A DNA stretch of 64,000 nucleotides from Dinoroseobacter sp. (GCA_030066795.1 JASJAW010000018.1:62001-126000), one strand, 5' to 3'; counted from the stretch's first letter, positions 16,963 through 25,622 are shown. Notes: generated by a model not told the origin, from the sequence alone. Numbers and translations are program-made.

Positions 16963-17937
16963 ATGAAAGACACGATCGAACCTGCCGTCATCCCGACCTA
17001 CGACGACGTCGTAGCCGCGCATGAGCGGATCAAACCCTACATCCACAGGACGCCAGTTCTGACGTCGTCCTATTTTAACGACCTGGTTGGCGCGGAACTG
17101 TTCTTCAAGTGTGAGAACTTCCAGAAGGCCGGTGCCTTCAAGGTGCGTGGCGCCTCAAACGCAGTGTTTGGCCTTTCCGACGAAATGGCGGAACGTGGTG
17201 TTGCGACTCATTCATCGGGCAATCACGCGCTGTCACTAAGTTACGCAGCAGGTCGCCGTGGTATCCCGTGCAACGTGGTTATGCCGAGAACCGCACCGGA
17301 AGCGAAGAAAGCAGCTGTGCGGGGCTACGGAGGGATAATCACCGAGTGCGAGCCGTCAACGACCTCCCGCGAAGCGGTCTTTGCCGAAGTGCAGGAGCGC
17401 ACTGGGGCAGAATTCGTCCATCCCTACAATGACCCGCGCGTCGTGGCGGGGCAGGGTACTTGTTCGCGCGAGTTCATGGAGCAGACCGACGGTCTCGACA
17501 TGGTCATCGCGCCTATCGGTGGTGGCGGTATGATTTCCGGTTGCTGCCTGACGCTTTCCAACATCGCACCGGAGGTCGAGATCATCGCCGCCGAGCCAGA
17601 GCAGGCTGATGACGCCTATCGCAGCTTCAAAGCGGGTCACATCATTGCAGATGACGCGCCGGTCACGATTGCCGATGGCTTGAAAGTGCCGCTCAAAGAC
17701 CTCACGTGGCATTTCGTGTCGAACCATGTGTCCGACATCCTGACCGCGTCCGAGCAGGAGATCATCGATGCGATGAAGATCACCTGGCAGCGCATGAAAA
17801 TCGTGATGGAGCCGAGCTGCGCCGTGCCGCTCGCCACAATTCTGAAGAATAAAGAGAAATTCGCCGGCAAGCGCGTCGGTGTCATCGTTACGGGCGGCAA
17901 TGTCGATCTCGACAAGCTGCCGTGGATCAAAGGTTAA
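16963..17937 (+). CDS. bhcB: beta-Hydroxyaspartate dehydratase
   Basis: PLP fold-type II lyase of 324 residues resembling threonine dehydratase/serine racemase. In the cycle it dehydrates (2R,3S)-beta-hydroxyaspartate to iminosuccinate. The cofactor lysine is K60 in NFQKAGAFKVRGA, the substrate loop is HSSGNHALSLSYAA, and the phosphate-binding glycine loop is PIGGGGMISG. There is no C-terminal ACT regulatory domain, so it is not a biosynthetic IlvA. It lies nine bases after bhcA and 14 bases before bhcC, with its own AGGAAAG site. Cytoplasmic. Confidence 0.93.
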   Translation: MKDTIEPAVIPTYDDVVAAHERIKPYIHRTPVLTSSYFNDLVGAELFFKCENFQKAGAFKVRGASNAVFGLSDEMAERGVATHSSGNHALSLSYAAGRRGIPCNVVMPRTAPEAKKAAVRGYGGIITECEPSTTSREAVFAEVQERTGAEFVHPYNDPRVVAGQGTCSREFMEQTDGLDMVIAPIGGGGMISGCCLTLSNIAPEVEIIAAEPEQADDAYRSFKAGHIIADDAPVTIADGLKVPLKDLTWHFVSNHVSDILTASEQEIIDAMKITWQRMKIVMEPSCAVPLATILKNKEKFAGKRVGVIVTGGNVDLDKLPWIKG

Positions 17938-17951
17938 GCGGGGAGAAGACC

Positions 17952-19115
17952 ATGAACGCAGAAGCCAAATTTGCCGATCTCGAGGTGGGGTACAACATCC
18001 CTGCAGCCATCGGGATGGATGAGGCCGATATCCAGACACCGTGCCTTGTGCTGGATCTGGACGCGCTCGAGCGCAACGTCGTGAAGATGGGCCAGTTCGC
18101 CAAGGAAATGGGCGTCCGGCACCGGGTGCACGGCAAGATGCACAAATCCGTCGACGTTGCGAAAATGCAGATGGAACTTGGTGGTGCTATTGGCGTGTGC
18201 TGCCAGAAAGTGTCTGAAGCCGAAGCGTTCGCGCGCGGCGGCATCGACGATGTGCTGGTGTCCAACCAGGTGCGTGATCCGGCCAAGATCGATCGTCTTG
18301 CGCGTATCCCGCGTCTTGGTGCACGGGCCATCTGCTGTGTCGATGATATCGAGAATATCGTAGACCTGTCCGCGGCGGCGACCAAGCACGGCACCCAGAT
18401 CGAGTGTCTGGTGGAGATCGATTGCGGCGCAGGCCGTTGCGGTGTGACCACTACGCCGGAAGTTGTCGCGATCGCCAAGGCAATCGACGCGGCCCCAGGC
18501 CTCAAGTTTGCCGGCCTTCAGGCGTACCAGGGCGCGATGCAGCACATGGACGACTACAACGACCGCAAAGCAAAGATCGACATCGCCGTGGCAATGGTCC
18601 GCGACGCGGTTGATACGCTGAAAGCGGAAGGTCTTGAGTGTGACATCGTCGGCGGTGGCGGCACCGGCTCCTACTACTTCGAGGGCAACTCGGGCGTCTA
18701 TAACGAGCTTCAGTGCGGTTCCTACGCGTTTATGGATGCCGACTACGGCCGCATTCTCGACAAGGATGGCAAGCGCATCGATCAGGGCGAATGGGAAAAC
18801 GCACTCTTCATCCTGACCTCGGTTATGAGCCACGCGAAAGCCGACAAGGCGATCTGCGACGCAGGCCTCAAAGCGCAGTCCGTCGACTCTGGCTTGCCAG
18901 TCATCTTTGGCCGCGATGATGTGGAATACGTTAAGTGTTCCGACGAGCATGGTGTGATCGCAGACCCCGACGGCAAGCTGAAGGTCAACGACAAGCTGAA
19001 GCTGGTTCCGGGCCACTGTGACCCGACTTGCAACGTGCACGACTGGTATGTGGGTGTGCGCGACGGGAAGGTCGAAGCGATCTGGCCCGTGACCGCACGC
19101 GGATTGGCCTATTGA
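17952..19115 (+). CDS. bhcC: beta-Hydroxyaspartate aldolase
   Basis: PLP aldolase of 387 residues in the D-threonine aldolase/alanine-racemase-like fold III family. It condenses glycine with a second glyoxylate to (2R,3S)-beta-hydroxyaspartate. I chose ATG 17952 because GGGGAG precedes it; an earlier in-frame ATG at 17922 lies inside bhcB. The PLP lysine is expected at K62 in VHGKMHKSVDVAK, and the metal-binding segment near the C-terminus is PGHCDPTCNVHDWYV, matching the usual H-x-C/D pattern of the family. Followed by a stem-loop before bhcD. Confidence 0.93.
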   Translation: MNAEAKFADLEVGYNIPAAIGMDEADIQTPCLVLDLDALERNVVKMGQFAKEMGVRHRVHGKMHKSVDVAKMQMELGGAIGVCCQKVSEAEAFARGGIDDVLVSNQVRDPAKIDRLARIPRLGARAICCVDDIENIVDLSAAATKHGTQIECLVEIDCGAGRCGVTTTPEVVAIAKAIDAAPGLKFAGLQAYQGAMQHMDDYNDRKAKIDIAVAMVRDAVDTLKAEGLECDIVGGGGTGSYYFEGNSGVYNELQCGSYAFMDADYGRILDKDGKRIDQGEWENALFILTSVMSHAKADKAICDAGLKAQSVDSGLPVIFGRDDVEYVKCSDEHGVIADPDGKLKVNDKLKLVPGHCDPTCNVHDWYVGVRDGKVEAIWPVTARGLAY

Positions 19116-19127
19116 GGCATGACAATC

Positions 19128-19153
19128 GAAGGGGGCGCACCGCCCCCTTCTTC
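19128..19153 (+). terminator. Stem-loop between bhcC and bhcD (partial terminator?)
   Basis: Perfect 10-bp stem GAAGGGGGCG/CGCCCCCTTC with a three-base loop, followed by TTCTTGG rather than a clean T run, 12 bases after the bhcC stop and 70 before bhcD. It probably attenuates or stabilises rather than fully stops transcription, since bhcD belongs to the same pathway. Confidence 0.6.
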
Positions 19154-19222
19154 TTGGAAGAAATACATCCGCAGGAGGCGTTTATTGCGTTCCGCGGCGC
19201 CACCATCTGAGGGGAGGGTGCG

Positions 19223-20215
19223 ATGCTCAAGAAACTGGACACTGATGGTCTCGTGATCGTCACTGAGGAGGTCTGCGCGAAAGTCGTCGACCGCGCATTG
19301 GCTTTTAACGCTGTGCAGGACGTCTTCGGTGCGATGGCGAGGGGCGATGCGTATAATTTCCCGGTGATCCGTGAGGCGATTGGCCATGAAGATGCGCTTT
19401 ATGGGTTCAAGTCTGGCTTCGACAAGGCAGGCATGGTGCTTGGCGTGAAAGCGGGTGGTTATTGGCCGAACAACATGGCCAAAGGGATAATTAACCACCA
19501 GTCGACCGTGTTCCTGTTCGATCCGGATACGGGAAAGCTCAAGGCGCTTGTCGGGGGCAACTACCTGACCGCGATCCGTACGGCCGCGTCCTCGGCTGTG
19601 TCGATTGCTCAACTATCGCGCAAGGACTCCAAAGTTCTGGGTATGGTTGGGGCTGGTCACCAGTCGACTTTCCAGCTCCGCGCCGCCGTAGAACAGCGCG
19701 ACTTCGAGAAAGTCGTGTGTTGGAACCCGCATCCCGAGATGATCCCGAACCTTGCCAAAGTCGCAGATGAAATCGGCGTGCCTTTCGAGGCTGTTGAGCG
19801 CGAACAACTTGGCGCGGAAGCGGACGTAATCATCACTATTACTTCAGCCTTCGAGTCCTTGATTGAAGCGGATTGGATCAAGCCCGGCACGCATCTGGCT
19901 TGCATGGGCACCGACACGAAGGGCAAGCAGGAGGTTTCGTCCGAGCTTGTCGCCAAGGCCACCCTCTTCACAGATGAAGTGGCACAATCGACGACAATCG
20001 GTGAGACGCAACATGCTATCGCCGCCGGTCTCATAAGCGAGGCTGATGTTACGCCGATCGGAAAGGTCATCAATGGCGATCATGCGGGGCGGACCTCGGA
20101 TGACGAGATCACGCTGTTCGACGGCACAGGCGTTGGGCTTCAGGATCTGGCTGTTGCAGCCGTAGCTGCGCAGCAAGCTGCGGCGACAGGCGAAGCCACG
20201 CAAGTCGCCCTCTGA
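19223..20215 (+). CDS. bhcD: Iminosuccinate reductase
   Basis: A 330-residue member of the ornithine cyclodeaminase/mu-crystallin family. It reduces iminosuccinate to aspartate and so regenerates the amino donor used by BhcA. The NAD(P)-binding Rossmann loop is GMVGAGHQS (residues 140-148), preceded by LTAIRTAASSAVS, a family signature. A strong GAGGGGAGG site precedes ATG 19223. It is the last gene of the operon and is followed by a rho-independent terminator. Alone it could be read as ornithine cyclodeaminase or alanine dehydrogenase; context favours BhcD. Confidence 0.93.
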   Translation: MLKKLDTDGLVIVTEEVCAKVVDRALAFNAVQDVFGAMARGDAYNFPVIREAIGHEDALYGFKSGFDKAGMVLGVKAGGYWPNNMAKGIINHQSTVFLFDPDTGKLKALVGGNYLTAIRTAASSAVSIAQLSRKDSKVLGMVGAGHQSTFQLRAAVEQRDFEKVVCWNPHPEMIPNLAKVADEIGVPFEAVEREQLGAEADVIITITSAFESLIEADWIKPGTHLACMGTDTKGKQEVSSELVAKATLFTDEVAQSTTIGETQHAIAAGLISEADVTPIGKVINGDHAGRTSDDEITLFDGTGVGLQDLAVAAVAAQQAAATGEATQVAL

Positions 20216-20246
20216 TTTAATAAGAGCAAAAAAAGACTTTTCACTG

Positions 20247-20272
20247 GCGCCTCGGAACTCCGGGGCGCTTTT
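20247..20272 (+). terminator. Intrinsic terminator after bhcD
   Basis: Nine-bp stem GCGCCTCGG/CCGGGGCGC (one G-T pair) with loop AACT, followed by TTTT, 31 bases after the bhcD stop. The convergent DUF3179 gene ends just beyond. Confidence 0.85.
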
Positions 20273-21655
20273 CTATTCTGGCCAGAGCACGGTGCCTGGG
20301 TGAAATTGTGACCAGGCAAACCAAAAGGCCTGATGGCTGCCGAGATCCTCACCATCCGCGTCGATCGCGCGAATACCACCCGCGTCAAGGGCGAGGCGCA
20401 CGTTCTCAAAGCCAATCTCTTCCCCGCGTTTCAATGCAATAAACGCTTTGCTGCGCTGAAATGCGACTGGTTGGCCAGATGCCGTGATCACCCCGATTAT
20501 ATCTTCATGCACGGGCAAGCGCGGGTCCACATCGCCCACAGGAAAGATTGGCCCGTTCGCATCCCGTGTATTTCGAAAATCCGGGTTGCGCCCAAGTGCA
20601 TATCTCTCCGCTAGCACTGTCGTGTCCGGATGTGCGGCTTTCCAGCTTCCCCAGTCCGAGGTCACGACGGTAGCCTGCTCCAGCACGATCCCTTTTTCAG
20701 CCAGCGTGCCGGTGACGGCATTGCCGAGAAAGGTGTCGAAAACCGAGTAGGTTTCGAGGTCGTACATTACCTTGTTGGACCTGATCAGTAGTCCGGAGGT
20801 GCGCAGAATGGGGCGGGAGATACCTTCAGGCAAACCGTCTGTGAAGTAAGCCTGTGCTGCGCCGCAAAGCGTGCAATAGGGGATCCCCAGATCGCGCCCG
20901 CCGAGAGTGTCGTTGACCATTTCGCGCACTTCCATGATCTGGCGGGGGTAGGCGCGATATTCGCCGTTCACTTCGATTCCAAAGACGATGTTGTCGTCTC
21001 GCAGCCATGTGGCCGCCTCCGCGCTCGTTACCTCTGGGTTATCAGCGGCCGGGATGCAGTTGCATGGCTCGTCTGTCGTGTCGAACGGACGCGCATCGAT
21101 CAGAACCCCACCCCAGGATACCATTCGCCAATCGATATCCCCCTCAACGAAAATCCTGTCCCACCCGGGGACGATGCCCGTGAAAATTGCGCGTTTAACC
21201 CGCAGGTAGTCTGGCGGTGCAGGGACATCCCACGCGATCAGATGATCCGTCACCGCGCCCCATGGGTTCGATGCCGGGATCGGTTTTCGCAGAAGCTTAG
21301 ATGCAGCAGAAGCAAGAAAAGCTGTCAATTCCTGACTTGTGGTGAAGCGCATGAGGTCACTGATCAGCCAGACCAGTCGAGGGTCCTGCGCATCTGCGAT
21401 TTCGAGGATCGCGCGGATCTGCTCCTCTCCCCAAACCCCCTTTTCAACGCTGTCAACGAACGCGGTTTGAACTGCGTCTTTCTGCAACTGGGAAAGGGGG
21501 GTGTCCGGAATGGCTGGGGGCGCGCCGAATTGTTCCAGTGTGTAGGAGTCCAGCTGGTCACTGCCTTCAGCAATCAGGATAGACGGCGCAGCAAGCCCGG
21601 CTACCAATAGCAGTGCAGCGTGCAAGCCATGCCACCTGAGCAATGCGACGTTCAT
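20273..21655 (-). CDS. DUF3179-domain secreted protein
   Basis: A 460-residue protein from ATG 21655, chosen because GGAGGGAG lies directly upstream; a longer frame to 21685 has no such site. An N-terminal hydrophobic signal (LLLVAGLAAPSILIAEG) predicts export. The DUF3179 core is clear in EYRAYPRQIMEVREMVND followed by GIPYCTLCGAAQAYF (Cys-x2-Cys), and in TSGLLIRSNKVMYD later on. The N-terminal 100 residues (QIRAILEIADAQDPRLVWLI) resemble a helical repeat-like extension. Function of DUF3179 is unknown; the conserved cysteines suggest metal or redox chemistry. Convergent with bhcD, so probably not part of that pathway. Confidence 0.85.
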   Translation of the reverse strand: MNVALLRWHGLHAALLLVAGLAAPSILIAEGSDQLDSYTLEQFGAPPAIPDTPLSQLQKDAVQTAFVDSVEKGVWGEEQIRAILEIADAQDPRLVWLISDLMRFTTSQELTAFLASAASKLLRKPIPASNPWGAVTDHLIAWDVPAPPDYLRVKRAIFTGIVPGWDRIFVEGDIDWRMVSWGGVLIDARPFDTTDEPCNCIPAADNPEVTSAEAATWLRDDNIVFGIEVNGEYRAYPRQIMEVREMVNDTLGGRDLGIPYCTLCGAAQAYFTDGLPEGISRPILRTSGLLIRSNKVMYDLETYSVFDTFLGNAVTGTLAEKGIVLEQATVVTSDWGSWKAAHPDTTVLAERYALGRNPDFRNTRDANGPIFPVGDVDPRLPVHEDIIGVITASGQPVAFQRSKAFIALKRGEEIGFENVRLALDAGGIRAIDADGEDLGSHQAFWFAWSQFHPGTVLWPE

Positions 21656-22882
21656 TTTGCTCCCTCCCTCGTGTCCAAGTGCCAAGTAAGGCCGCGCGCT
21701 TTATATGGACGCCACGAGCCCTTACTCCGATGCATGTTTTATTCCATATGCAGTGGTTGTCGCGCTAATCACGACTAATCAGCAGCTGGTGAAGGCCCTA
21801 GCGGTTCATGGCATGACCTGTGTCGCCGGGCGCGGAACTGAGCAGGGTATAACCTACGGAAATCAGGGCGATCCGCGGGGCTAATACTGCAGCAGGCAGA
21901 ACGCTGGCGTACTGAAATACCTGTGGAAGGGTAAAGGCGGCAAAGAACATGCCTGCAACGACCATTAGCGCTCGCTCGCCAGCGCCGCGACAGCCGAAGA
22001 ATTGCAATGCACAGCGACGACCATCGTGATGGCCAAAGCTCTCAGCAAAGTGGGGGGTATCGACGGATTTAAACCAACTGCGTTGATAAGTTTGGGTTAA
22101 AGCGCATAATCAAGCCCGCGTAACCAATCCTCGCGTTGCGCATCGATTAGCTCTTCGTTTCCTCCGGTAACTATTGGCGGAAGCAGCGGCGGCTCAAGGC
22201 GGGTCGTCAAAAAATGCGCATGTCGCTCTAAACGGGCTCCTGTCCTCCGCTCCCGTTCCGCACAAAACTTTTGCCCTATCGTCAACGCGCATCTCGGAGC
22301 CCTTGGGAGGGTTTTGTCTTGCTGCCAAGCAGGTCTCAATTCGACGGTGACCGTGCGTTCCATGCCAAAAAAGGGATGCCAGATCCCATACTTGGGCTTC
22401 TTCTAGCTCGCGGAATAACATGCCAAAAGATGGATGTGCACAGTGTGTATGCTACCAGAACGTGCGGTCGATCGCTCGGGCCAAGGCTTCGTTCCCCGAA
22501 AAAAAGCGCCAATCTCGAATACCAAGGCTTTGGCCAGTTGTGAGTGGATGCCAAAAGACAGAAATCTTCTTTGTCTTGATACGTCCCCGCCTCAGTGATT
22601 TTGTCACCGTCGCTCTCGTGAGATTGTGACAATGGTTTTCCTGTTGTTTTGGAGAACCGTTTTGATGAGACATCTAGAGCGCCTCGCCATCCTCGTTGCA
22701 GGAGCTGAGTGCGCCGCGCACCGCTTTCTGCAACCCTCGCTGTTAGGCACATCAAGTGGCTGGAGCGTCCGCGCGAACGGTGAACTGACGCAGAAAATGA
22801 CGCAGACCCAAGGGTCAACTCCAAAATCTCCAGAACTTGAGTGGAACGCGCGGATTTCGCGTGTCGTACGGAGGATAACAAG
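21656..22882. other. 1.2-kb region without a convincing gene
   Basis: Several short frames exist on both strands but none has a clear ribosome site together with a recognisable family. The most gene-like is a minus-strand hydrophobic frame (21798-22007, core ALMVVAGMFFAAFTLPQVFQ), which extends without start upstream to about 22110 and could be the tail of a decayed membrane protein. A second frame at 22097-22363 has no known features. The right end carries the promoter region of the SQR operon. Composition is slightly more AT-rich than the flanks, consistent with a decayed segment. Confidence 0.5.
22595..22607. promoter_or_regulatory. GTGA-N5-TCAC palindrome upstream of the SQR operon
   Basis: GTGATTTTGTCAC, followed 18 bases later by a related GTGACAA (22626-22632) that pairs with TTGTCAC (22601-22607). 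The same GTGA-N5-TCAC arrangement occurs at 25342-25354 before the second unit of the sulfide cluster. It is a candidate site for the Crp/Fnr-type regulator encoded at 24633. Confidence 0.45.
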
Positions 22883-24193
22883 ATGACTCTAGACAGAAGA
22901 CAGTTTCTAGCACTTGCCATGGGCACCGGTACAGCGGCCGTTGTTACCCCGGGTGCCGGAGGTGCCCCGGCTCAGTCGATAACAACATCCGCACGTATCA
23001 TCATTATCGGAGCCGGTGCAGCGGGAACCGCGTTGGCAAACCGGTTGGTGCGCCGTCTCGATGGCGCACAGATCACGATCATCGATCCCAGACCCAATCA
23101 CTTATATCAGCCTGGCCTGACGCTGGTCGCTGCTGGTTTGAAGCCGGCCAACTATGTTGTTTCAGAGAATACTGACTGGCTTCCAAAAGGTGTGTTTTTC
23201 GTAACCGATAAGGTTGCGGCGGTAGATGCTGAGAGCAAGACTGTTTCGACTGAAGGCGGCGAGAATCTCAGCTATGACTGGCTTGTCGTTGCGCCCGGGT
23301 TGATCCTTGACCATGACGCGATCGAAGGATTCAGCCTCGATATGGTGGGCGAGAATGGGATCGGGGCTCTTTATGCAGGCCCCGAATACGCGGCACGCAC
23401 TTGGGCTGCGGCCAGTAGGTTTACTGAAGAAGGCGGCACCGGACTGTTTACGCGCCCAGCGACCGAGATGAAATGCGCCGGAGCACCACTCAAGCACACC
23501 TTTCTGATCGATGACATTGCGCGCCGGGCGGGCAATTCTGGAAAGATAAACATGGTTTATGCTGCCCCGCAGGGCTCGCTTTTTGGCGTTCCGATTGTAG
23601 CCGAGAAGGTACGCATGCTGTTTGGAGATCGCGGGATCGAGACACGAATGAAGCACACGCTGAAAGCCCTCGACGCGGATGCCAAAAAGGCAACCTTTGC
23701 AGATGCTGACGGCTTCGATGTGGAGATGGACTACGACTATATCCATGTCATCCCGCCCCAACGTGCTCCGGAATTCGTCGTCCAATCCGGTCTTGCCTGG
23801 GCCGATAAATGGACGGATCAGGGCTGGGTCGAGTGCGACAAAGCAACCATGCGGCACCTGCGTTATCCCGAGATTTTCGCGCTTGGCGACGTGGCGGGCG
23901 TGCCCAAGGGCAAAACCGCCGCAAGCGTGAAATGGCAGGTGCCGGTAGTGGAGGATCACCTGGTGGCCGCAATCGAAGGGCGCGAAGGTACGCAAGCGTA
24001 CACAGGTTACACGTCCTGTCCTCTGATCACGAAAATCGGCAGCGCGATGCTGATCGAGTTTGACTACAACAACAACCTGGTCCCGTCTTTTCCTGGCGTC
24101 ATCGCCCCGCTCGAAGAGCTATGGATCAGTTGGCTTATGAAAGAAGTGGCTCTGAAGGCAACGTATAATGCCATGCTGCGCGGTCGTGCGTAA
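22883..24193 (+). CDS. sqr: Type II sulfide:quinone oxidoreductase-like flavoprotein with Tat signal
   Basis: A 436-residue FAD enzyme. ATG 22883 follows GGAGG; the longer frame from 22841 lacks a ribosome site. A twin-arginine-like leader (MTLDRRQFLALAMGTGTAAV) predicts export, which is unusual for SQR. The FAD Rossmann motif is IIIIGAGAAGTALANRL (about 39-55). The two cysteines that form the catalytic disulfide in human-type SQR are present: C198 in MKCAGAPLKHTF and C379 in YTSCPLITK. Predicted reaction: sulfide oxidised to persulfide with electrons to quinone. First gene of the sulfide cluster, 12 bases before a small membrane protein. An alternative name would be FCSD-like dehydrogenase, but the cysteine contexts favour SQR. 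Confidence 0.85.
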   Translation: MTLDRRQFLALAMGTGTAAVVTPGAGGAPAQSITTSARIIIIGAGAAGTALANRLVRRLDGAQITIIDPRPNHLYQPGLTLVAAGLKPANYVVSENTDWLPKGVFFVTDKVAAVDAESKTVSTEGGENLSYDWLVVAPGLILDHDAIEGFSLDMVGENGIGALYAGPEYAARTWAAASRFTEEGGTGLFTRPATEMKCAGAPLKHTFLIDDIARRAGNSGKINMVYAAPQGSLFGVPIVAEKVRMLFGDRGIETRMKHTLKALDADAKKATFADADGFDVEMDYDYIHVIPPQRAPEFVVQSGLAWADKWTDQGWVECDKATMRHLRYPEIFALGDVAGVPKGKTAASVKWQVPVVEDHLVAAIEGREGTQAYTGYTSCPLITKIGSAMLIEFDYNNNLVPSFPGVIAPLEELWISWLMKEVALKATYNAMLRGRA

Positions 24194-24205
24194 GGAGACA
24201 TCGCA

Positions 24206-24571
24206 ATGAAAGAACTTACATTTGAAACACTGATAGCGGTCTTTGAACAGATCTTCGGACGCGGGCTATTCTGGCTTATGGCCGCAGCGGCTGCGCTGAT
24301 CACACTGGGTTATGTCTACGTACTGATCCGGGACCGGGCGGTGAGTTGGAAGAAGTTCCTCTTTGCCCAGCTCTCCATGCCAATCGGGGCGGTGCTGGCC
24401 GTTTGGCTGGTGATGGTCATGACGGACTCGCATCTGAGTGATCTTGGTGGGCCAGTCGATGTTATCGTTTTTCTTGGCATAGCCGCCCTAGGTGCGGTTG
24501 GCATGGCGATCCTGATCTATACACTGGAGTCGCTGATGGGGTCGAAACGTACCACCGACATCAGCGACTGA
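24206..24571 (+). CDS. Small three-helix membrane protein (DUF5368-like)
   Basis: A 121-residue protein with about three hydrophobic segments (residues 18-38 LFWLMAAAAALITLGYVYVL, 50-70, 82-108) and few charged residues. An AAGGAGA site lies upstream. It resembles the DUF5368 family seen next to SQR and YedE genes in Rhodobacteraceae. No catalytic motif is visible. Its place 12 bases after sqr suggests a role in anchoring the exported SQR or in electron transfer to quinone, but that is inference. Confidence 0.7.
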   Translation: MKELTFETLIAVFEQIFGRGLFWLMAAAAALITLGYVYVLIRDRAVSWKKFLFAQLSMPIGAVLAVWLVMVMTDSHLSDLGGPVDVIVFLGIAALGAVGMAILIYTLESLMGSKRTTDISD

Positions 24572-24632
24572 CGCAAAGATCGCGCTGCCGGTTCAATCCA
24601 TGCCTGTGGCGTCGGAGCATGGAAAGACTGGC

Positions 24633-25307
24633 ATGGAAGAAACTTGGATCGAGAAGTTCAAAGGCCTCAGCCGACTTCCCGATGACATACGAAAGGAGCT
24701 TGTCGAAGGCAGCAAGATCGTCACTGTGCCCGCCGGTACCGAGATTTTTGCGCCTGGACAAACAGCGGATAACCTGTGGCTGCTGCTCGATGGTACAGTA
24801 AGAGTACAGCAACGCTCCGAGACAGGACGGGAAGTGTTCCTGTATCGCGTCCATGCAGGCGAAAGCTGCGTGCTGACAACGGCCTGTATGCTCGCTTTTG
24901 AAGACTATTCAGCTGACGGCGTGGCCGAGACCGACGTCACGGCTGTTGCGATACCGCGTCAAACCTTCGACGACCTTGTGGGGAGGTCGTCAGTGTTCCG
25001 AGAGTTTGTGTTCACGGCTTATTCCCGGCGCATTACTGATCTGTTCACTTTGATAGATGATATTGTTTTTCAGCGCATGGATGTGCGCCTTGCATCCCGA
25101 TTGCTGGAGCTTGCGGATAAGGATGATGTCGTGCGGGCAACCCATGCCGTCCTCGGCACCGAGCTTGGAACAGCCAGAGAGGTCATTTCGCGTACCCTCG
25201 CGGAATTCCAACGCCGCGGCTTTGTTGAACAAGCGCGTGGCGAAGTGCGCCTGGTCGGTCGAGAAGGGCTCGAGCGTATGGTGAAGGCGGCCGGGGCGCA
25301 GGTCTGA
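24633..25307 (+). CDS. Crp/Fnr-family transcriptional regulator
   Basis: A 224-residue regulator from ATG 24633 (GGAAAGA upstream; an alternative ATG at 24600). A cyclic-nucleotide-like beta-barrel covers about residues 25-115, with GQTADNLWLLLDGTVRV. A dimerisation helix follows, and the winged helix-turn-helix reads GTAREVISRTLAEFQRRGFV near 175-195. Two cysteines close together in the effector domain (C79 and C85 in GESCVLTTACML) are typical of one Crp/Fnr subgroup and could act as a thiol switch. There are no Fnr-type N-terminal cysteines, so an iron-sulfur sensor is unlikely. It sits between the two halves of the sulfide cluster and probably controls them. Confidence 0.85.
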   Translation: MEETWIEKFKGLSRLPDDIRKELVEGSKIVTVPAGTEIFAPGQTADNLWLLLDGTVRVQQRSETGREVFLYRVHAGESCVLTTACMLAFEDYSADGVAETDVTAVAIPRQTFDDLVGRSSVFREFVFTAYSRRITDLFTLIDDIVFQRMDVRLASRLLELADKDDVVRATHAVLGTELGTAREVISRTLAEFQRRGFVEQARGEVRLVGREGLERMVKAAGAQV

Positions 25308-25338
25308 CACTCCTCATTTATTTCCGGTGAACTAAGGT

Positions 25339-25357
25339 TTGGTGACCAAGTCACCAA
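25339..25357. promoter_or_regulatory. Perfect 19-base palindrome upstream of the second sulfide transcription unit
   Basis: TTGGTGAC-CAA-GTCACCAA, an 8-bp inverted repeat with a three-base centre, 55 bases before the DUF2892 start and 31 bases after the regulator stop. Its core GTGA-N5-TCAC matches the repeat before sqr, so it is the best candidate operator for the Crp/Fnr-type regulator. Confidence 0.6.
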
Positions 25358-25412
25358 TGGCCTAGTTGCCCCTGTGGCATGGTGCTTCCATCGATTCTTG
25401 GTGGAGAAAAAC

Positions 25413-25622
25413 ATGACCACAAACATGGGAAAAATTGATCGAGGGGGGCGTCTCGCAATTGCCGTGCTTCTGCTTGTTCTGGCATTTGGAACAAGTGCTC
25501 TGGGCGGTGGGGTCCTCTTCTGGCTTGCACTTATCGTGGCCGCCGTCTTCACGCTGACCGCTTTTGTTGGAAACTGCCCGCTGTACAGCATTATCGGCCT
25601 CAAGACCTGCCGGGATTGCTGA
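25413..25622 (+). CDS. Small DUF2892 membrane protein
   Basis: A 69-residue inner-membrane protein from ATG 25413 (GGTGGAG upstream). Two hydrophobic helices (about 15-32 and 34-50) follow a short N-terminus with MGKIDRGGRLAIAV, and the end reads GNCPLYSIIGLKTCRDC. This matches DUF2892, the membrane module fused to rhodanese in YgaP-type proteins, and the C-terminal cysteines may handle persulfide. The stop overlaps the next start by one base (TGATG). It opens the second unit of the sulfide cluster, just behind the palindrome. Confidence 0.85.
   Translation: MTTNMGKIDRGGRLAIAVLLLVLAFGTSALGGGVLFWLALIVAAVFTLTAFVGNCPLYSIIGLKTCRDC

Noticed and set aside
17934..19040. Minus-strand frame of 368 codons opposite bhcC
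   Set aside because: Complement shadow of bhcC: Val/His/Arg-rich composition and no recognisable motif, while bhcC has the PLP and metal-site motifs.
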